DNA of 64,000 nt, from the NCBI GenBank assembly GCA_030654395.1, contig JAURXM010000025.1, forward strand, positions 1-64,000, read 5' to 3'. This DNA comes from Aquabacterium sp. (lineage in GTDB: Bacteria; Pseudomonadota; Gammaproteobacteria; Burkholderiales; Burkholderiaceae_C). This document shows, one piece after another, positions 27,762-36,326 of this stretch (within the stretch, counting starts at the first letter, position 1; each line of letters begins with the position of its first letter). Made by a program: the position numbers and the translations under genes. Under the pieces are notes generated by a model. The model did not search any database, was not told where the DNA came from, and worked only from the letters and a program-made list of their open reading frames with translations.

Positions 27762-28508
27762 CTTCGCAGTAGCGCGGCTCAGTCGTTGCTCAATCACGGC
27801 AGCGCTTGCAGCGGACGCCAAACGTGAGCCATCCTCAAAGAACATGGCTGGCGTACCCTGCACGCGCAGCCTCTGGGACAAAGCCAAATTGCGCTGCGCC
27901 GGAGAAACGCACATACCCAGGGTGCGAGCAGGTGTCACACCTTTGAGCATCCAGTCCAGCCAGACTTGAGTGCGATTGGCGAGGCACCAGATGTTGTCAA
28001 GCTTAACTTTGGAGTCCTCGCCCAAGATCGGGATCATGAAGGTGTAGACCGTCACGTCTTTGATCTGCTGGATTTCTTTCTCCAACTGTTTGCAATATCC
28101 GCAGTTGGGGTCAGAAAAAACAACCAAACGCCTTTTGCCAGTACCGGCCTTCCACACGATGGCATCTTTGATTGGCAGTGATGAGAAATCAATGCGGTTG
28201 ATGTCCTCCATGCGCTCTTCTGTCAGGTTGCGCTGGGACTTGGTGTCGATCAACTGGCCTTCGATGAGGTAATCACCATTGGCATCGGTGTACAGCACGT
28301 TATTACCAGCCTTCAGCTCGATCAGGCCGCTCATTGGCGTGGTGCGGGCCGACTCGATCACTGGCAATTCAGGTAATCGTTGCGCCAATTTTTGCTTGAT
28401 GGCGGACAACTGGGCAGGCGGCACATCCACCGATTGCGCGCACGCGGCGGCGACCAGAGACAAGGTCAAAGCAGCCACGGTCAAACCGCGAAACTTGGCA
28501 AACATCAT
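27750..28508 (-). CDS. dsbC: Thiol:disulfide isomerase, DsbC family
   Basis: Periplasmic isomerase that corrects wrong disulfides, kept reduced by DsbD. A signal peptide ends near ACAQ (about residue 25), a dimerisation domain (about 30-90) follows, and the thioredoxin-like domain holds Cys136-Gly-Tyr-Cys139, the structural cysteines 175 and 200, and the cis-proline in VQGTPAMFF. The 252-residue length suits DsbC rather than DsbG. It is convergent with the DUF3108 gene. Confidence 0.92.
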   Translation of the reverse strand: MMFAKFRGLTVAALTLSLVAAACAQSVDVPPAQLSAIKQKLAQRLPELPVIESARTTPMSGLIELKAGNNVLYTDANGDYLIEGQLIDTKSQRNLTEERMEDINRIDFSSLPIKDAIVWKAGTGKRRLVVFSDPNCGYCKQLEKEIQQIKDVTVYTFMIPILGEDSKVKLDNIWCLANRTQVWLDWMLKGVTPARTLGMCVSPAQRNLALSQRLRVQGTPAMFFEDGSRLASAASAAVIEQRLSRATAKKGN

Positions 28509-28572
28509 CAGTCCTTTTGATCAAACAAATCAAACATGTCAAACACATCCTAGGCGCCACGGCCTCGCGCGC

Positions 28573-29763
28573 TCAGGCGTCGAGCGCTTGGCCAATCAAC
28601 CAACTCTTAACCGGGCCCAAGCGCTGAACCAGCGTCATGCCCGCATTGCGCAAGTCTTTGATTGGGCGACGCTCATCAGCAAACAAATGGAGTAAGCCAT
28701 CCGTCAAACCCGCCATCGCTTTGGTCGGCCACTCACGCTGGCGCGCATAGCGACGCAAGGTACGCTCGTCGCCAAGGGTGCGCCAAGGCTCAGCCAGTCT
28801 AGCTTGCTTCAAAATAGACACCAAGGCGTCCACATCAGCCAACCCCAAGTTGAGCCCTTGCCCAGCCAGCGGATGCACCTGATGGGCAGCATCACCCAAC
28901 AACACCCAACCGGGGCCCGTCCAACGCTCAGCTTGCGCCAAAGCCAAGGGCCATGCCGCGACGGGTGATGTCAAGTTCAGTGTGCCAACCATGCTGGCCG
29001 CAGCAGGGTCCGACTGGATAATCGCTTGTTGCAATGCTTGTTCAAAATCAGCAGCAGACAGCGTCAGCAGGTGTTCAGCCCGCACTTTGGGTACAGACCA
29101 AACCAAACCATATGAGGCCAACGGGTCTGGTTGATTAAATGGCAACAAGGCCAACACATCTGGAGAACGAAACCACTGACGCGCCACGCCTTGGTGAGCT
29201 TGGGTGGCTGTGAGGCGTGCTGCAACACCCCAATGGCTGTAGTCCTGCTTCGAGAACGTCACACCCAAAGCCGCTCGGCTGCTGGAGTGCTTGCCCTCGC
29301 AAATGGCCAGCAAGGACGCCTGCACCGGCGCACCTTGGTCAGACACAGGTGGAACGATCTCAACGCGCGGCGCAAAACGCAGCGCTTCTGCCAGCAAGCG
29401 ATCTAGCGCGGCCGCATCCACAATCCAAGCCAATTCACTCACGCACTGCTGCCACGAGGAGAATGACAGCGCCCCCCCCTCATCGCCACGCACAACCATC
29501 TCCTGCACCGGTGATGAATACGGCTTCAGAGCAGGCCAAATGCGCAAGCGCCCTAGCAAGGCGATGGCGCGGCTGTTGAGCGCATACGTGCGCACATCAG
29601 ATGCGGGCAGGTTGACAGGTGCTGGCGCACGCGCCCAAGCTACTCGGAACCCCTCGGCCGATAAGGACAGCGCCAAGCTCATGGCCACAGCACCCGAACC
29701 ACTGACACAAACATCAAATCCCGTCACACGCTGCCCGTCATATTTAAAACCCGTTTCAAGCAT
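28573..29763 (-). CDS. UbiH/UbiF/VisC-family FAD-dependent monooxygenase
   Basis: FAD-dependent hydroxylase of the ubiquinone pathway family. The FAD-binding GSGAVAMSLALSLSAEG is near residue 22 and the second motif LLGDAAHQVHPLAGQGLNLGL near 285-305. The specific hydroxylation (C-5, C-6 or C-1 of the ring) cannot be read from the sequence. The 396-residue length fits. It lies upstream of dsbC, 64 bases apart, and is divergent from ychF. Confidence 0.88.
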   Translation of the reverse strand: MLETGFKYDGQRVTGFDVCVSGSGAVAMSLALSLSAEGFRVAWARAPAPVNLPASDVRTYALNSRAIALLGRLRIWPALKPYSSPVQEMVVRGDEGGALSFSSWQQCVSELAWIVDAAALDRLLAEALRFAPRVEIVPPVSDQGAPVQASLLAICEGKHSSSRAALGVTFSKQDYSHWGVAARLTATQAHQGVARQWFRSPDVLALLPFNQPDPLASYGLVWSVPKVRAEHLLTLSAADFEQALQQAIIQSDPAAASMVGTLNLTSPVAAWPLALAQAERWTGPGWVLLGDAAHQVHPLAGQGLNLGLADVDALVSILKQARLAEPWRTLGDERTLRRYARQREWPTKAMAGLTDGLLHLFADERRPIKDLRNAGMTLVQRLGPVKSWLIGQALDA

Positions 29764-29929
29764 GCACGCCCTCGCCTAGTGAGGCCTGCCTTGCCCGTAA
29801 TTTAATATGGATTCACGAAAGGCAAGGATCAAATCAAGGTCGAGCACCACCGACCGCGTAAAATAGTCGGCTTGGCGCGCCACCTCTTCGTGATGCGCCC
29901 TCACATTTACCTACTTATCAGGAACATCC

Positions 29930-31021
29930 ATGAGCCTCCAATGTGGCATCGTGGGTCTGCCCAACGTCGGCAAGTCCACCCTTTTCAACGCCTTGACCAA
30001 GGCTGGCATCGCTGCCGAGAACTATCCCTTTTGCACCATTGAACCCAATGTGGGCATTGTCGAATTACCCGATCCTCGGCTTCAAGCCTTGGCTGAGGTC
30101 GTCAAGCCAGAGCGCATATTGCCCGCAGTGGTTGAGTTTGTCGACATCGCCGGCTTGGTCGCAGGCGCGTCCACCGGCGAGGGTTTGGGCAACAAATTTC
30201 TCTCTCACATCCGCGAAACCGACGCCATCGTCAACGTGGTGCGTTGCTTTGAGGATGAGAACGTCATCCACGTTGCAGGCAAGGTTGACCCCATCTCTGA
30301 CATTGAGGTGATTCAGACTGAACTTTGCCTGGCCGACTTGTCCAGCGTCGAAAAAAGCCTGCACCGCTACAGCAAAACAGCACGCTCTGGCGACAAAGAG
30401 GCCGCCGCCTTGGTCAAGGTTCTGGAACGCTGCCAAGAAGCGCTCAATGACGTGAAGCCGGTGCGCAGCATTGCCTTCACGAAAGAAGAGTTGGTTTTGG
30501 TCAAACCGCTGTGCCTGATCACATCCAAGCCTGCCATGTTTGTTGGCAATGTCGACGAAAACGGTTTTGAAAACAACCCGTTCTTGGATCGTTTACGGGC
30601 TTACGCGGCCAGTCAAAATGCACCGGTCGTGGCCATTTGCGCCAAGACCGAAGCCGAGATGTCCGAAATGGACGACGAAGACAAGCTGATGTTCCTGCAA
30701 GAGATGGGACAGACCGAGCCAGGCCTGAACCGACTCATTCGGGAAGCCTTCAAGCTGCTGGGCCTGCAAACCTACTTCACCGCAGGCGTCAAAGAAGTGC
30801 GCGCCTGGACCGTGCCGGTCGGCGCCACAGGGCCTCAAGCAGCGGGCGTGATCCACACCGACTTCGAGAAGGGCTTCATCCGCGCGCAAACCATTGCCTA
30901 CGCCGACTTCATTCAGTACAAAGGTGAACAAGGCGCCAAAGATGCGGGCAAGATGCGCGCCGAAGGCAAAGAATACATCGTCAAGGATGGCGACGTTTTG
31001 AACTTCCTGTTCAGCTCCTAA
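29930..31021 (+). CDS. ychF: Redox-regulated ATPase YchF
   Basis: Obg-family P-loop protein that prefers ATP and is linked with ribosomes and oxidative stress response. [15 protein letters not shown] is the P-loop (8-22) and the usual NKxD is replaced by NVDE, the mark of ATP preference. The TGS-like C-terminus reads [21 protein letters not shown] weak -10 (TAAAAT, 29859-29864) lies 65 bases upstream. The 3' end overlaps the convergent tadA gene by 11 bases. Confidence 0.96.
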   Translation: MSLQCGIVGLPNVGKSTLFNALTKAGIAAENYPFCTIEPNVGIVELPDPRLQALAEVVKPERILPAVVEFVDIAGLVAGASTGEGLGNKFLSHIRETDAIVNVVRCFEDENVIHVAGKVDPISDIEVIQTELCLADLSSVEKSLHRYSKTARSGDKEAAALVKVLERCQEALNDVKPVRSIAFTKEELVLVKPLCLITSKPAMFVGNVDENGFENNPFLDRLRAYAASQNAPVVAICAKTEAEMSEMDDEDKLMFLQEMGQTEPGLNRLIREAFKLLGLQTYFTAGVKEVRAWTVPVGATGPQAAGVIHTDFEKGFIRAQTIAYADFIQYKGEQGAKDAGKMRAEGKEYIVKDGDVLNFLFSS

Positions 31022-31649
31022 GCATCTCAATCGGCGAATGCTGATCGGGCTCCTCAATGACTTGGCCTATTGGGATCAAGTCAAGCGGGGGCTCGGCCTC
31101 ACCCTCGATCACATCCATACCATGCAGTGCTTGGCGTGAAGATGCCGCTCGGCGCTCATCGCGTTGCGCCTTGATCTGAGTACGGCGCTCAGCAAAAAAC
31201 TGTTTGAGCATCTGGCTGCTGGCCTCAGCCAGCACACCACCGATGATGTCGGTATGGTGATTGAGCTGGCGGTTGGCGAACAGATCGATCACAGAGCCCG
31301 CGACGCCCGTCTTGGGGTCCGTCGCAGCAAACACAACACGTTTGAAGCGCGCATGCATCAACGCCATGGCGCACATGGCGCAAGGCTCCAGCGTCACGAA
31401 CAGCTCACACTCTGGCAATCGGTAATTGCTCAGCAGTTGGGAAGCATGACGCAATGCCACTATTTCAGCATGAGCGGTCGGGTCATGCGTGGTAATGGGC
31501 CGGTTGTAGCCCGTCGCAATCACCTGCCCATGCCGCATGATGACGGCGCCCACGGGCACCTCACCGGCCAGCCACGCGTTGTGCGCCTGATCTAACGCAA
31601 TCCGCATGGCTTGCTCGTCGGCGGCCGTATACAGCTTGACGTCACTCAT
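31011..31649 (-). CDS. tadA: tRNA-specific adenosine deaminase TadA
   Basis: Converts wobble adenosine-34 to inosine in tRNA-Arg(ACG). Zinc ligands and catalytic residues are visible: His60-Ala-Glu62 and Pro-Cys90-Ala-Met-Cys93. The start at 31649 ([15 protein letters not shown]) is chosen over two upstream ATGs that would run into the divergent MerR gene's promoter region. The enzyme domain ends near residue 165; a tail of about 45 residues, charged and Glu/Pro-rich, follows and overlaps the ychF 3' end. Confidence 0.93.
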   Translation of the reverse strand: MSDVKLYTAADEQAMRIALDQAHNAWLAGEVPVGAVIMRHGQVIATGYNRPITTHDPTAHAEIVALRHASQLLSNYRLPECELFVTLEPCAMCAMALMHARFKRVVFAATDPKTGVAGSVIDLFANRQLNHHTDIIGGVLAEASSQMLKQFFAERRTQIKAQRDERRAASSRQALHGMDVIEGEAEPPLDLIPIGQVIEEPDQHSPIEMLRS

Positions 31650-31725
31650 ATTGCCTCTGGACTCCATCCTATTGGCTATCATTATCGCTGCGCCAACACC
31701 ACAGCGAACCCCGCTGAGTAAACCC

Positions 31726-32124
31726 ATGCTCACTATTGGTCAAGCCTCAGCAGTCACACAGGTTTCATCCAAAGCCATCAGGCACTACGAGTCGCTTGAC
31801 CTGATCCCACGGGTGCAACGAAGAGGCACCTACCGGGTCTATGACCAAACCCAGATTCAGGCCATCCGTTTGATACGGCAGGCACAGCTGATGGGGTTCA
31901 CATTGGCCGAGTTACGCGCCTTGGGCAAAGACGACTGCACACCTGATTGGCCCCGTCTGGCTGACGCGATCACACTCAAACGCCAAAACCTGCAGCGCGA
32001 CATCGCCGCGCTACAACAACGCGACCTCGCGCTCCAAGAGTTGGCTCAAACAATACCTAAACTGATTGATCACATGCAGCAATGCGATGACTTGGCGGCG
32101 CATCTGCTGAAAAATAACGCTTGA
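31726..32124 (+). CDS. MerR-family transcriptional regulator
   Basis: The 132-residue protein starts with a MerR helix-turn-helix (MLTIGQASAVTQVSSKAIRH, then YESLDLIPRVQRRGTYRVYD), a linker and a long coiled-coil helix (about 80-115). Only one cysteine pair is scattered (Cys near 70 and 122), not the spacing of metal sensors, so an organic, thiol or redox signal is more likely. A longer frame starts at 31606 within tadA but the family N-terminus fixes the start here. Its stop codon lies inside the -35 of a MerR-type promoter that faces the next gene. Confidence 0.88.
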   Translation: MLTIGQASAVTQVSSKAIRHYESLDLIPRVQRRGTYRVYDQTQIQAIRLIRQAQLMGFTLAELRALGKDDCTPDWPRLADAITLKRQNLQRDIAALQQRDLALQELAQTIPKLIDHMQQCDDLAAHLLKNNA

Positions 32125-32151
32125 CCTTGCCTGCGGGGGCAAGCTTTATCG
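32121..32151 (+). promoter_or_regulatory. MerR-type promoter for the oxidoreductase gene
   Basis: TTGACC (32121-32126) and TTATCG (32146-32151) are 19 bases apart, the long spacing that MerR proteins correct. The spacer holds a dyad, CTTGCC (32126-32131) and GGCAAG (32138-32143). The site begins over the merR stop codon, so the regulator gene itself probably ends in its own target. Confidence 0.7.
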
Positions 32152-32182
32152 TCTGTGTTGTTGATCACTTCAGACCACACCG

Positions 32183-32758
32183 ATGACCCGCCATGTATTG
32201 ATTATTCTCGGCCACCCTGCTGCTGACAGCTTTGGCGGTGCGATTGCACAGTCTTATCTCAAAGGTGCGCAAGAGGCCGGTCATCAGGCTAAGTTGTTGA
32301 CCTTGAACCAACTGCAGTTCGATCCTGTGATGCATCAAGGCTACAAGGGATCGCAGACATTGGAGCCTAGCCTCCAAGCGGCCCAAGCAGACCTGCAATG
32401 GGCGCAAGAGATCGTCTTCATCTTCCCATTGTGGTGGGGTGGCATGCCCGCCTTACTCAAAGGTTTTCTGGACCGCACGCTGCTACCCGGTTTCGCCTTT
32501 AAATATGAGCCCAAGGGCAAAGGCTTGACGCCGATGCTCACTGGCCGCACAGCTCGCCTCATCATCACGATGGACACGCCACGCTGGATCGACCGCTGGC
32601 TCTACGGCAGCCCTGTTGTCAGGCAATTCAAATACCCAATCCTCCGCTTTTGCGGGATCAAGCTCAAGCAGGTTCGCTACATGAGCCCCGTTGTGAAGTC
32701 CACGGCGAACCAGCGCACCACCTGGTTAAAGCAAATGACAGAACTGGCGCAAAGCTAA
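32183..32758 (+). CDS. NAD(P)H-dependent flavin oxidoreductase (flavodoxin-like fold)
   Basis: Flavodoxin-2 type quinone/nitro-reductase. The start HVLIILGHPAADSFGGAIA and the FMN-binding FIFPLWWGGMPALLKGFLDR are typical of the MdaB/KefF/NQO family, and 191 residues is the usual length. It probably reduces quinones or other electrophiles by two electrons. The MerR promoter directly upstream suggests induction by the substrate class it removes (inference). Confidence 0.88.
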   Translation: MTRHVLIILGHPAADSFGGAIAQSYLKGAQEAGHQAKLLTLNQLQFDPVMHQGYKGSQTLEPSLQAAQADLQWAQEIVFIFPLWWGGMPALLKGFLDRTLLPGFAFKYEPKGKGLTPMLTGRTARLIITMDTPRWIDRWLYGSPVVRQFKYPILRFCGIKLKQVRYMSPVVKSTANQRTTWLKQMTELAQS

Positions 32759-32771
32759 CTTGATATGCGCC

Positions 32772-32984
32772 TCATTCAATCGTGAGGATCACACCCAAGT
32801 CACTGAGCTTTTTTGCAAACGAATCCCGGCGTTTAGCGGCCTTTGAAGCGGTTTCGACGGCCGTCTGAATGGCTTTTGGTCCTTTGTTTCCAGCGGCTTT
32901 GATTAATCCAAATTTGGTAGCAGCAGCAATTTCCGCCTTCCTGAAAGAGGCGACGAGTTCGGGGTGGGCAGTTGATTTATTCAC
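32772..32984 (-). CDS. Small helical protein of unknown function
   Basis: A 70-residue frame starting with GTG encodes an alanine/lysine-rich, mostly helical, basic product (FRKAEIAAATKFGLIKAAGNK). It has no signal peptide or membrane segment and I do not recognise a family. The ribosome-binding site is weak. Its composition is coherent for a coding gene, and it faces the oxidoreductase gene 13 bases away. It could also be a remnant. Confidence 0.4.
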   Translation of the reverse strand: MNKSTAHPELVASFRKAEIAAATKFGLIKAAGNKGPKAIQTAVETASKAAKRRDSFAKKLSDLGVILTIE

Positions 32985-33195
32985 AAGGACTTCATTGTTA
33001 AAAATGCCATTGTCGTCTGATTCTTGAGAAGTCGGTATAGGTGATTAGTCAGACTTGGAGCGGTGCCGACACGGATCGGTCTACTTTGAAAAATCAAGCA
33101 GCCTAATTCCCAAGAAATTCTGTCAACACTTTGGTGCGCCTTGCTGCAGGGCTTGACGTGGATCATGGTGATTGACCCAGAATCGACGCATGCTA

Positions 33196-33215
33196 GTAAG
33201 TAATCTATTACTTAC
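33196..33215. promoter_or_regulatory. Palindromic operator candidate for the TetR regulator
   Basis: A perfect inverted repeat of 9-base arms (GTAAGTAAT / ATTACTTAC) with a CT centre lies 16 bases before the likely tetR start. Its length and AT-rich sequence suit a TetR-family binding site and hence autoregulation of the exporter operon. Confidence 0.65.
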
Positions 33216-33231
33216 CGAACTGGATTGCACC

Positions 33232-33831
33232 GTGCAGACACGCCTTCCAACCGAAGAGCGCCAGGCAGCGATCGTAGCGGCTGCCCTGCGTTTGGCGCGC
33301 GAAACCAGCCCGGCGCAGATCACGACGACCGACATTGCTACGGCCATCGGAGTCACGCAGGGCGCCGTGTTCAAGCATTTCGCTACCAAAGATGCGATCT
33401 GGGTGGCGGCGGTATTGTGGGTTCGCGAAGCCCTCATGCAGGATTTGGAAGCTGCCGCCGCCGCCGCATCCACGCCAATGGGCGCACTCACAGCCATGTT
33501 CCACGCACATGTCGATTTCGTCATCACGCATCCGGGCGTGCCGCGGCTGATCTTCCATGAACTGCAGCAGCCGGGCGATTCCGCAACCAAGCAGGCAGTG
33601 CGCGCGTTGCTGCAGCGTTACCGTGAACTGTTGCTTGACATCCTTGGTCAGGCAATGTGCCAGGGCCAGGTTGCCGCCGACCTCGATCAGGAAGCTGCGG
33701 CCACCACTTTTGTCGGGCTGATCCAAGGCCTGGTGCTGCAGTCCATGCTGGTCGGCCACAACACGGCGATGCGCCAGCAGGCCGACCGCGTCTTTGCCCT
33801 TTATCTGCGCAGCCTCGGGGACGCATCATGA
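33232..33831 (+). CDS. TetR-family transcriptional regulator
   Basis: TetR repressor, first gene of the ABC exporter operon. The N-terminal helix-turn-helix reads ITTTDIATAIGVTQGAVFKH; the rest is an all-helical ligand domain with HPGVPRLIFHELQQPGDSA. The GTG at 33232 gives 199 residues and leaves the 20-base palindrome outside the gene; ATG codons at 33172 and 33190 are in frame but would place the palindrome inside the coding part. The stop overlaps the next ATG (ATGA). Composition jumps to very GC-rich here (46 of 60 bases at 34141-34200). Confidence 0.9.
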   Translation: MQTRLPTEERQAAIVAAALRLARETSPAQITTTDIATAIGVTQGAVFKHFATKDAIWVAAVLWVREALMQDLEAAAAAASTPMGALTAMFHAHVDFVITHPGVPRLIFHELQQPGDSATKQAVRALLQRYRELLLDILGQAMCQGQVAADLDQEAAATTFVGLIQGLVLQSMLVGHNTAMRQQADRVFALYLRSLGDAS

Positions 33832-35018
33832 AGCTCTCACCTATCGGGACCCGTCGACTCGCCCTGGCTTTGCTCGGGCTCACCGTGGCTGCGGCGCTGG
33901 CCTTCGTCGTCATGCGCTCAGGGCCGCTGGCGCCAACGCGCGTCACGGTTGTGAAGGCCGCCGAAGGCCGCCTCGCCCCAGCGTTGTTTGGGATTGGCAC
34001 GGTCGAAGCACGGCGAAGTTACCTGATTGGGCCGACAGTGGCAGGCCGCGTGCGTGCAGTGGCTGTCGATGTGGGTGACAGCGTGAAGGCGGGCCAGTTG
34101 CTGGCCGAGATGGACCCCGTGGATCTGGACGAACGCTCGGCCGCACTGGACGCTTCGGTGGCACGCGCCGGCAGCGCCATGGCCGCGGCCAACGCGCAAC
34201 GCCACGACGCACTGGCCAGGAAAGAACTCGCGTCGGTCAATGCGCGCCGCTATGTTGAACTGGGTGCGCAGAACTTCATCAGCAAGAGCGCCGTGGAAGT
34301 CCGTCTGCAGGAGCAGTCATCGGCAGAGGCCATCGTCAGTGCCGCCGATGCGAACCTCGCTGCGGCCAGGCAGGATCAGCAGCGTCTGGCGGCCGAACGC
34401 GCGGGGCTGCGTCAACAGCGTGCGAACGTTCGCCTGCTGGCGCCGGCCGACGGCATGGTGACCAGCCGTGATGCCGAACCAGGATCGACCGTGGTGGCCG
34501 GGCAGGCAGTGCTGCGCGTCATCGAGCCCTCGTCCTTGTGGGTCAAGGTGCGCTTGGATCAGGGCCGTTCGGCTGGGCTTGCCGCCGGCCTGTCTGCGCA
34601 TGTGGTGCTGCGCTCGAACCCGGGTCAGACCCTGACGGGCAAGGTCGCCCGCGTCGAAGTGGTCAGCGACAGTGTGACTGAGGAGCGCGTGGCACAGGTG
34701 AGCTTGGACCACCGGCCAGCAAGCCTGTCAGTGGGCGAGCTCGCCGAGGTGACCCTGACTCTGCCCACCACGGCTCAGGCCGTGTTGCTGCCCAACGCCG
34801 CCATCAAGCGCATGCAGGCTCAGACCGGCGTGTGGATGATCGAGGGCAGCAGATTGCGATTTGCACCGGTCCGCATTGGTCAGACTAGCCTGGACGGCCA
34901 GGTGCAGGTGCTTGAAGGCGTGAAGCCAGGTGCGACCATCGTTGTGCACAGTGAGAAGGACATCGGCGCCCACAGCCGTATCAAGGTTGTCGACTCGCTC
35001 ACAGGGGTGGGGCCGTGA
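33828..35018 (+). CDS. HlyD-type membrane fusion protein
   Basis: Periplasmic adaptor of the exporter encoded by the next genes. The 396-residue protein has an N-terminal anchor (about residues 10-28), a lipoyl half-motif GRVRAVAVDVGDSVKAGQLLAEMD, a long coiled coil (about 105-190), the second half ANVRLLAPADGMVTSRDAEPGS, and beta-barrel domains. The ATG overlaps the tetR stop, and the stop overlaps the permease GTG start, so four genes are translationally linked. Confidence 0.9.
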   Translation: MKLSPIGTRRLALALLGLTVAAALAFVVMRSGPLAPTRVTVVKAAEGRLAPALFGIGTVEARRSYLIGPTVAGRVRAVAVDVGDSVKAGQLLAEMDPVDLDERSAALDASVARAGSAMAAANAQRHDALARKELASVNARRYVELGAQNFISKSAVEVRLQEQSSAEAIVSAADANLAAARQDQQRLAAERAGLRQQRANVRLLAPADGMVTSRDAEPGSTVVAGQAVLRVIEPSSLWVKVRLDQGRSAGLAAGLSAHVVLRSNPGQTLTGKVARVEVVSDSVTEERVAQVSLDHRPASLSVGELAEVTLTLPTTAQAVLLPNAAIKRMQAQTGVWMIEGSRLRFAPVRIGQTSLDGQVQVLEGVKPGATIVVHSEKDIGAHSRIKVVDSLTGVGP

Positions 35019-36241
35019 TCAGTCTGGCTGGCCGCGACATTCTGCATTCCTGGGGCAAGTTCGTGCTCACAGGTTTCGGCCTGGGCTTGCTCATAGGCGT
35101 GACCTTGACCATGGCAGGCGTGTACCGCGGCATGGTTGATGACGCGCGAGCGCTGTTGAACAACAGCGGTGCCGACCTGTGGGTGGTGCAGCAAGACACC
35201 CAGGGCCCCTATGCGGAGGCGTCGAGCTTGCGTGACGATGCGGTACGCAGTGTGCTGGGCATGCCGGGCGTGTCGCGCGCGGCGAACGTGACCTACCTGA
35301 CGATGCAGGTGCGGCGCGCCAAGGCGACGGGCGCGGCCACGGTGAACCGCGCTGACGACGACGTGCGTGCCATGGTGGTCGGCTTCGAGCCCGGGCAGCC
35401 GGGTGAGCCTGCTTATCTGGTTGCCGGGCGACACATCACGCGCAGCCACTACGAGGCCGTGGCTGACGTGCGCACGGGCTTCGTGCTGGGTGAGCGCATC
35501 CGCATCCGGCGCCACGACTATGTGGTCGTCGGCCTGACCCGGCGCATGGTGTCATCGGGAGGCGATCCGATGGTGTTCATCCCGCTCAAGGACGCACAAG
35601 AGGCGCAGTTCCTCAAGGACAACGATGCCATCGTCAACGAACGCGTACGCACTGCGGCCAACCCGAGCCTGAATCGCCCAGGCGTACCTGGTTTGCTGGA
35701 AGCGATCCAGGCCTCACAGGCAAACAACCGCAATGTCAACGCCATCCTGGTGCAAGTGCAAGCCGGCATCGACGCCGAAAACGTGGCCGAAAACGTGCGC
35801 CGGTGGCGACACCTGGAGGCCTTCACACGAGAGCAAATGGAAGAGATCCTCGTCGCCAAGCTCATCGCCACGTCGGCGAAGCAGATCGGCATGTTCCTAG
35901 TTATCCTGGCGATCGTCAGTGCGGCCATTGTGGCCTTCATCATCTACACGATGACCTTGGGCAAGATCCGCGAGATCGCGGTGCTCAAGCTGATCGGCAC
36001 GCGCAACCGAACGATCGCCGGGATGATCCTGCAGCAGGCGCTGGGCCTGGGCCTGATCGGCTTCATCGTCGGCAAGGTGGCCGCCACTTTCTGGGCGCCA
36101 GTGTTCCCCAAGTACGTGCTGCTGGAGCCGGGTGATGCCGTGCGTGGCTTGGTGGTCGTCGTGGTGATCTGTGCGCTGGCCAGCACACTGGCGATCCGGG
36201 TGGCCCTCAAGGTCGACCCTGCCGCGGCGATCGGGGGCTGA
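35015..36241 (+). CDS. ABC exporter permease, FtsX/MacB fold
   Basis: The 408-residue protein has one N-terminal membrane helix (about 18-40), a large periplasmic domain (about 45-285) and three C-terminal helices (about 290-312, 345-365 and 375-395), the layout of FtsX/DevC permeases. GKIREIAVLKLIGTRNRTIAGM is the coupling region that contacts the ATPase. It starts with GTG in a GTGA overlap with the adaptor gene. The substrate is unknown. Confidence 0.88.
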   Translation: MISLAGRDILHSWGKFVLTGFGLGLLIGVTLTMAGVYRGMVDDARALLNNSGADLWVVQQDTQGPYAEASSLRDDAVRSVLGMPGVSRAANVTYLTMQVRRAKATGAATVNRADDDVRAMVVGFEPGQPGEPAYLVAGRHITRSHYEAVADVRTGFVLGERIRIRRHDYVVVGLTRRMVSSGGDPMVFIPLKDAQEAQFLKDNDAIVNERVRTAANPSLNRPGVPGLLEAIQASQANNRNVNAILVQVQAGIDAENVAENVRRWRHLEAFTREQMEEILVAKLIATSAKQIGMFLVILAIVSAAIVAFIIYTMTLGKIREIAVLKLIGTRNRTIAGMILQQALGLGLIGFIVGKVAATFWAPVFPKYVLLEPGDAVRGLVVVVVICALASTLAIRVALKVDPAAAIGG

Positions 36242-36242
36242 C

Positions 36243-36326
36243 ATGAGCACCTTGACCCTTCAGTGCGTTCACGGCCCCAGTGGGTGGGGGCAGCACCGCT
36301 GGCATGAGTGGGCGGTACGCACATGA
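36243..36326 (+). CDS. Possible 27-residue linking ORF between permease and ATPase genes
   Basis: An ATG one base after the permease stop opens a 27-codon frame (His/Trp-rich, with one Cys) that ends in TGA overlapping the ATPase ATG as ATGA. It fills the whole gap exactly. It might be a short peptide that couples translation, a remnant, or chance. No ribosome-binding site of quality is visible. I do not recognise a function. Confidence 0.3.
   Translation: MSTLTLQCVHGPSGWGQHRWHEWAVRT

Noticed and set aside
32981..33166. 61-codon minus-strand frame before the TetR gene
   Set aside because: No ribosome-binding site, no known motif, and it overlaps the start of the other small frame; likely chance.
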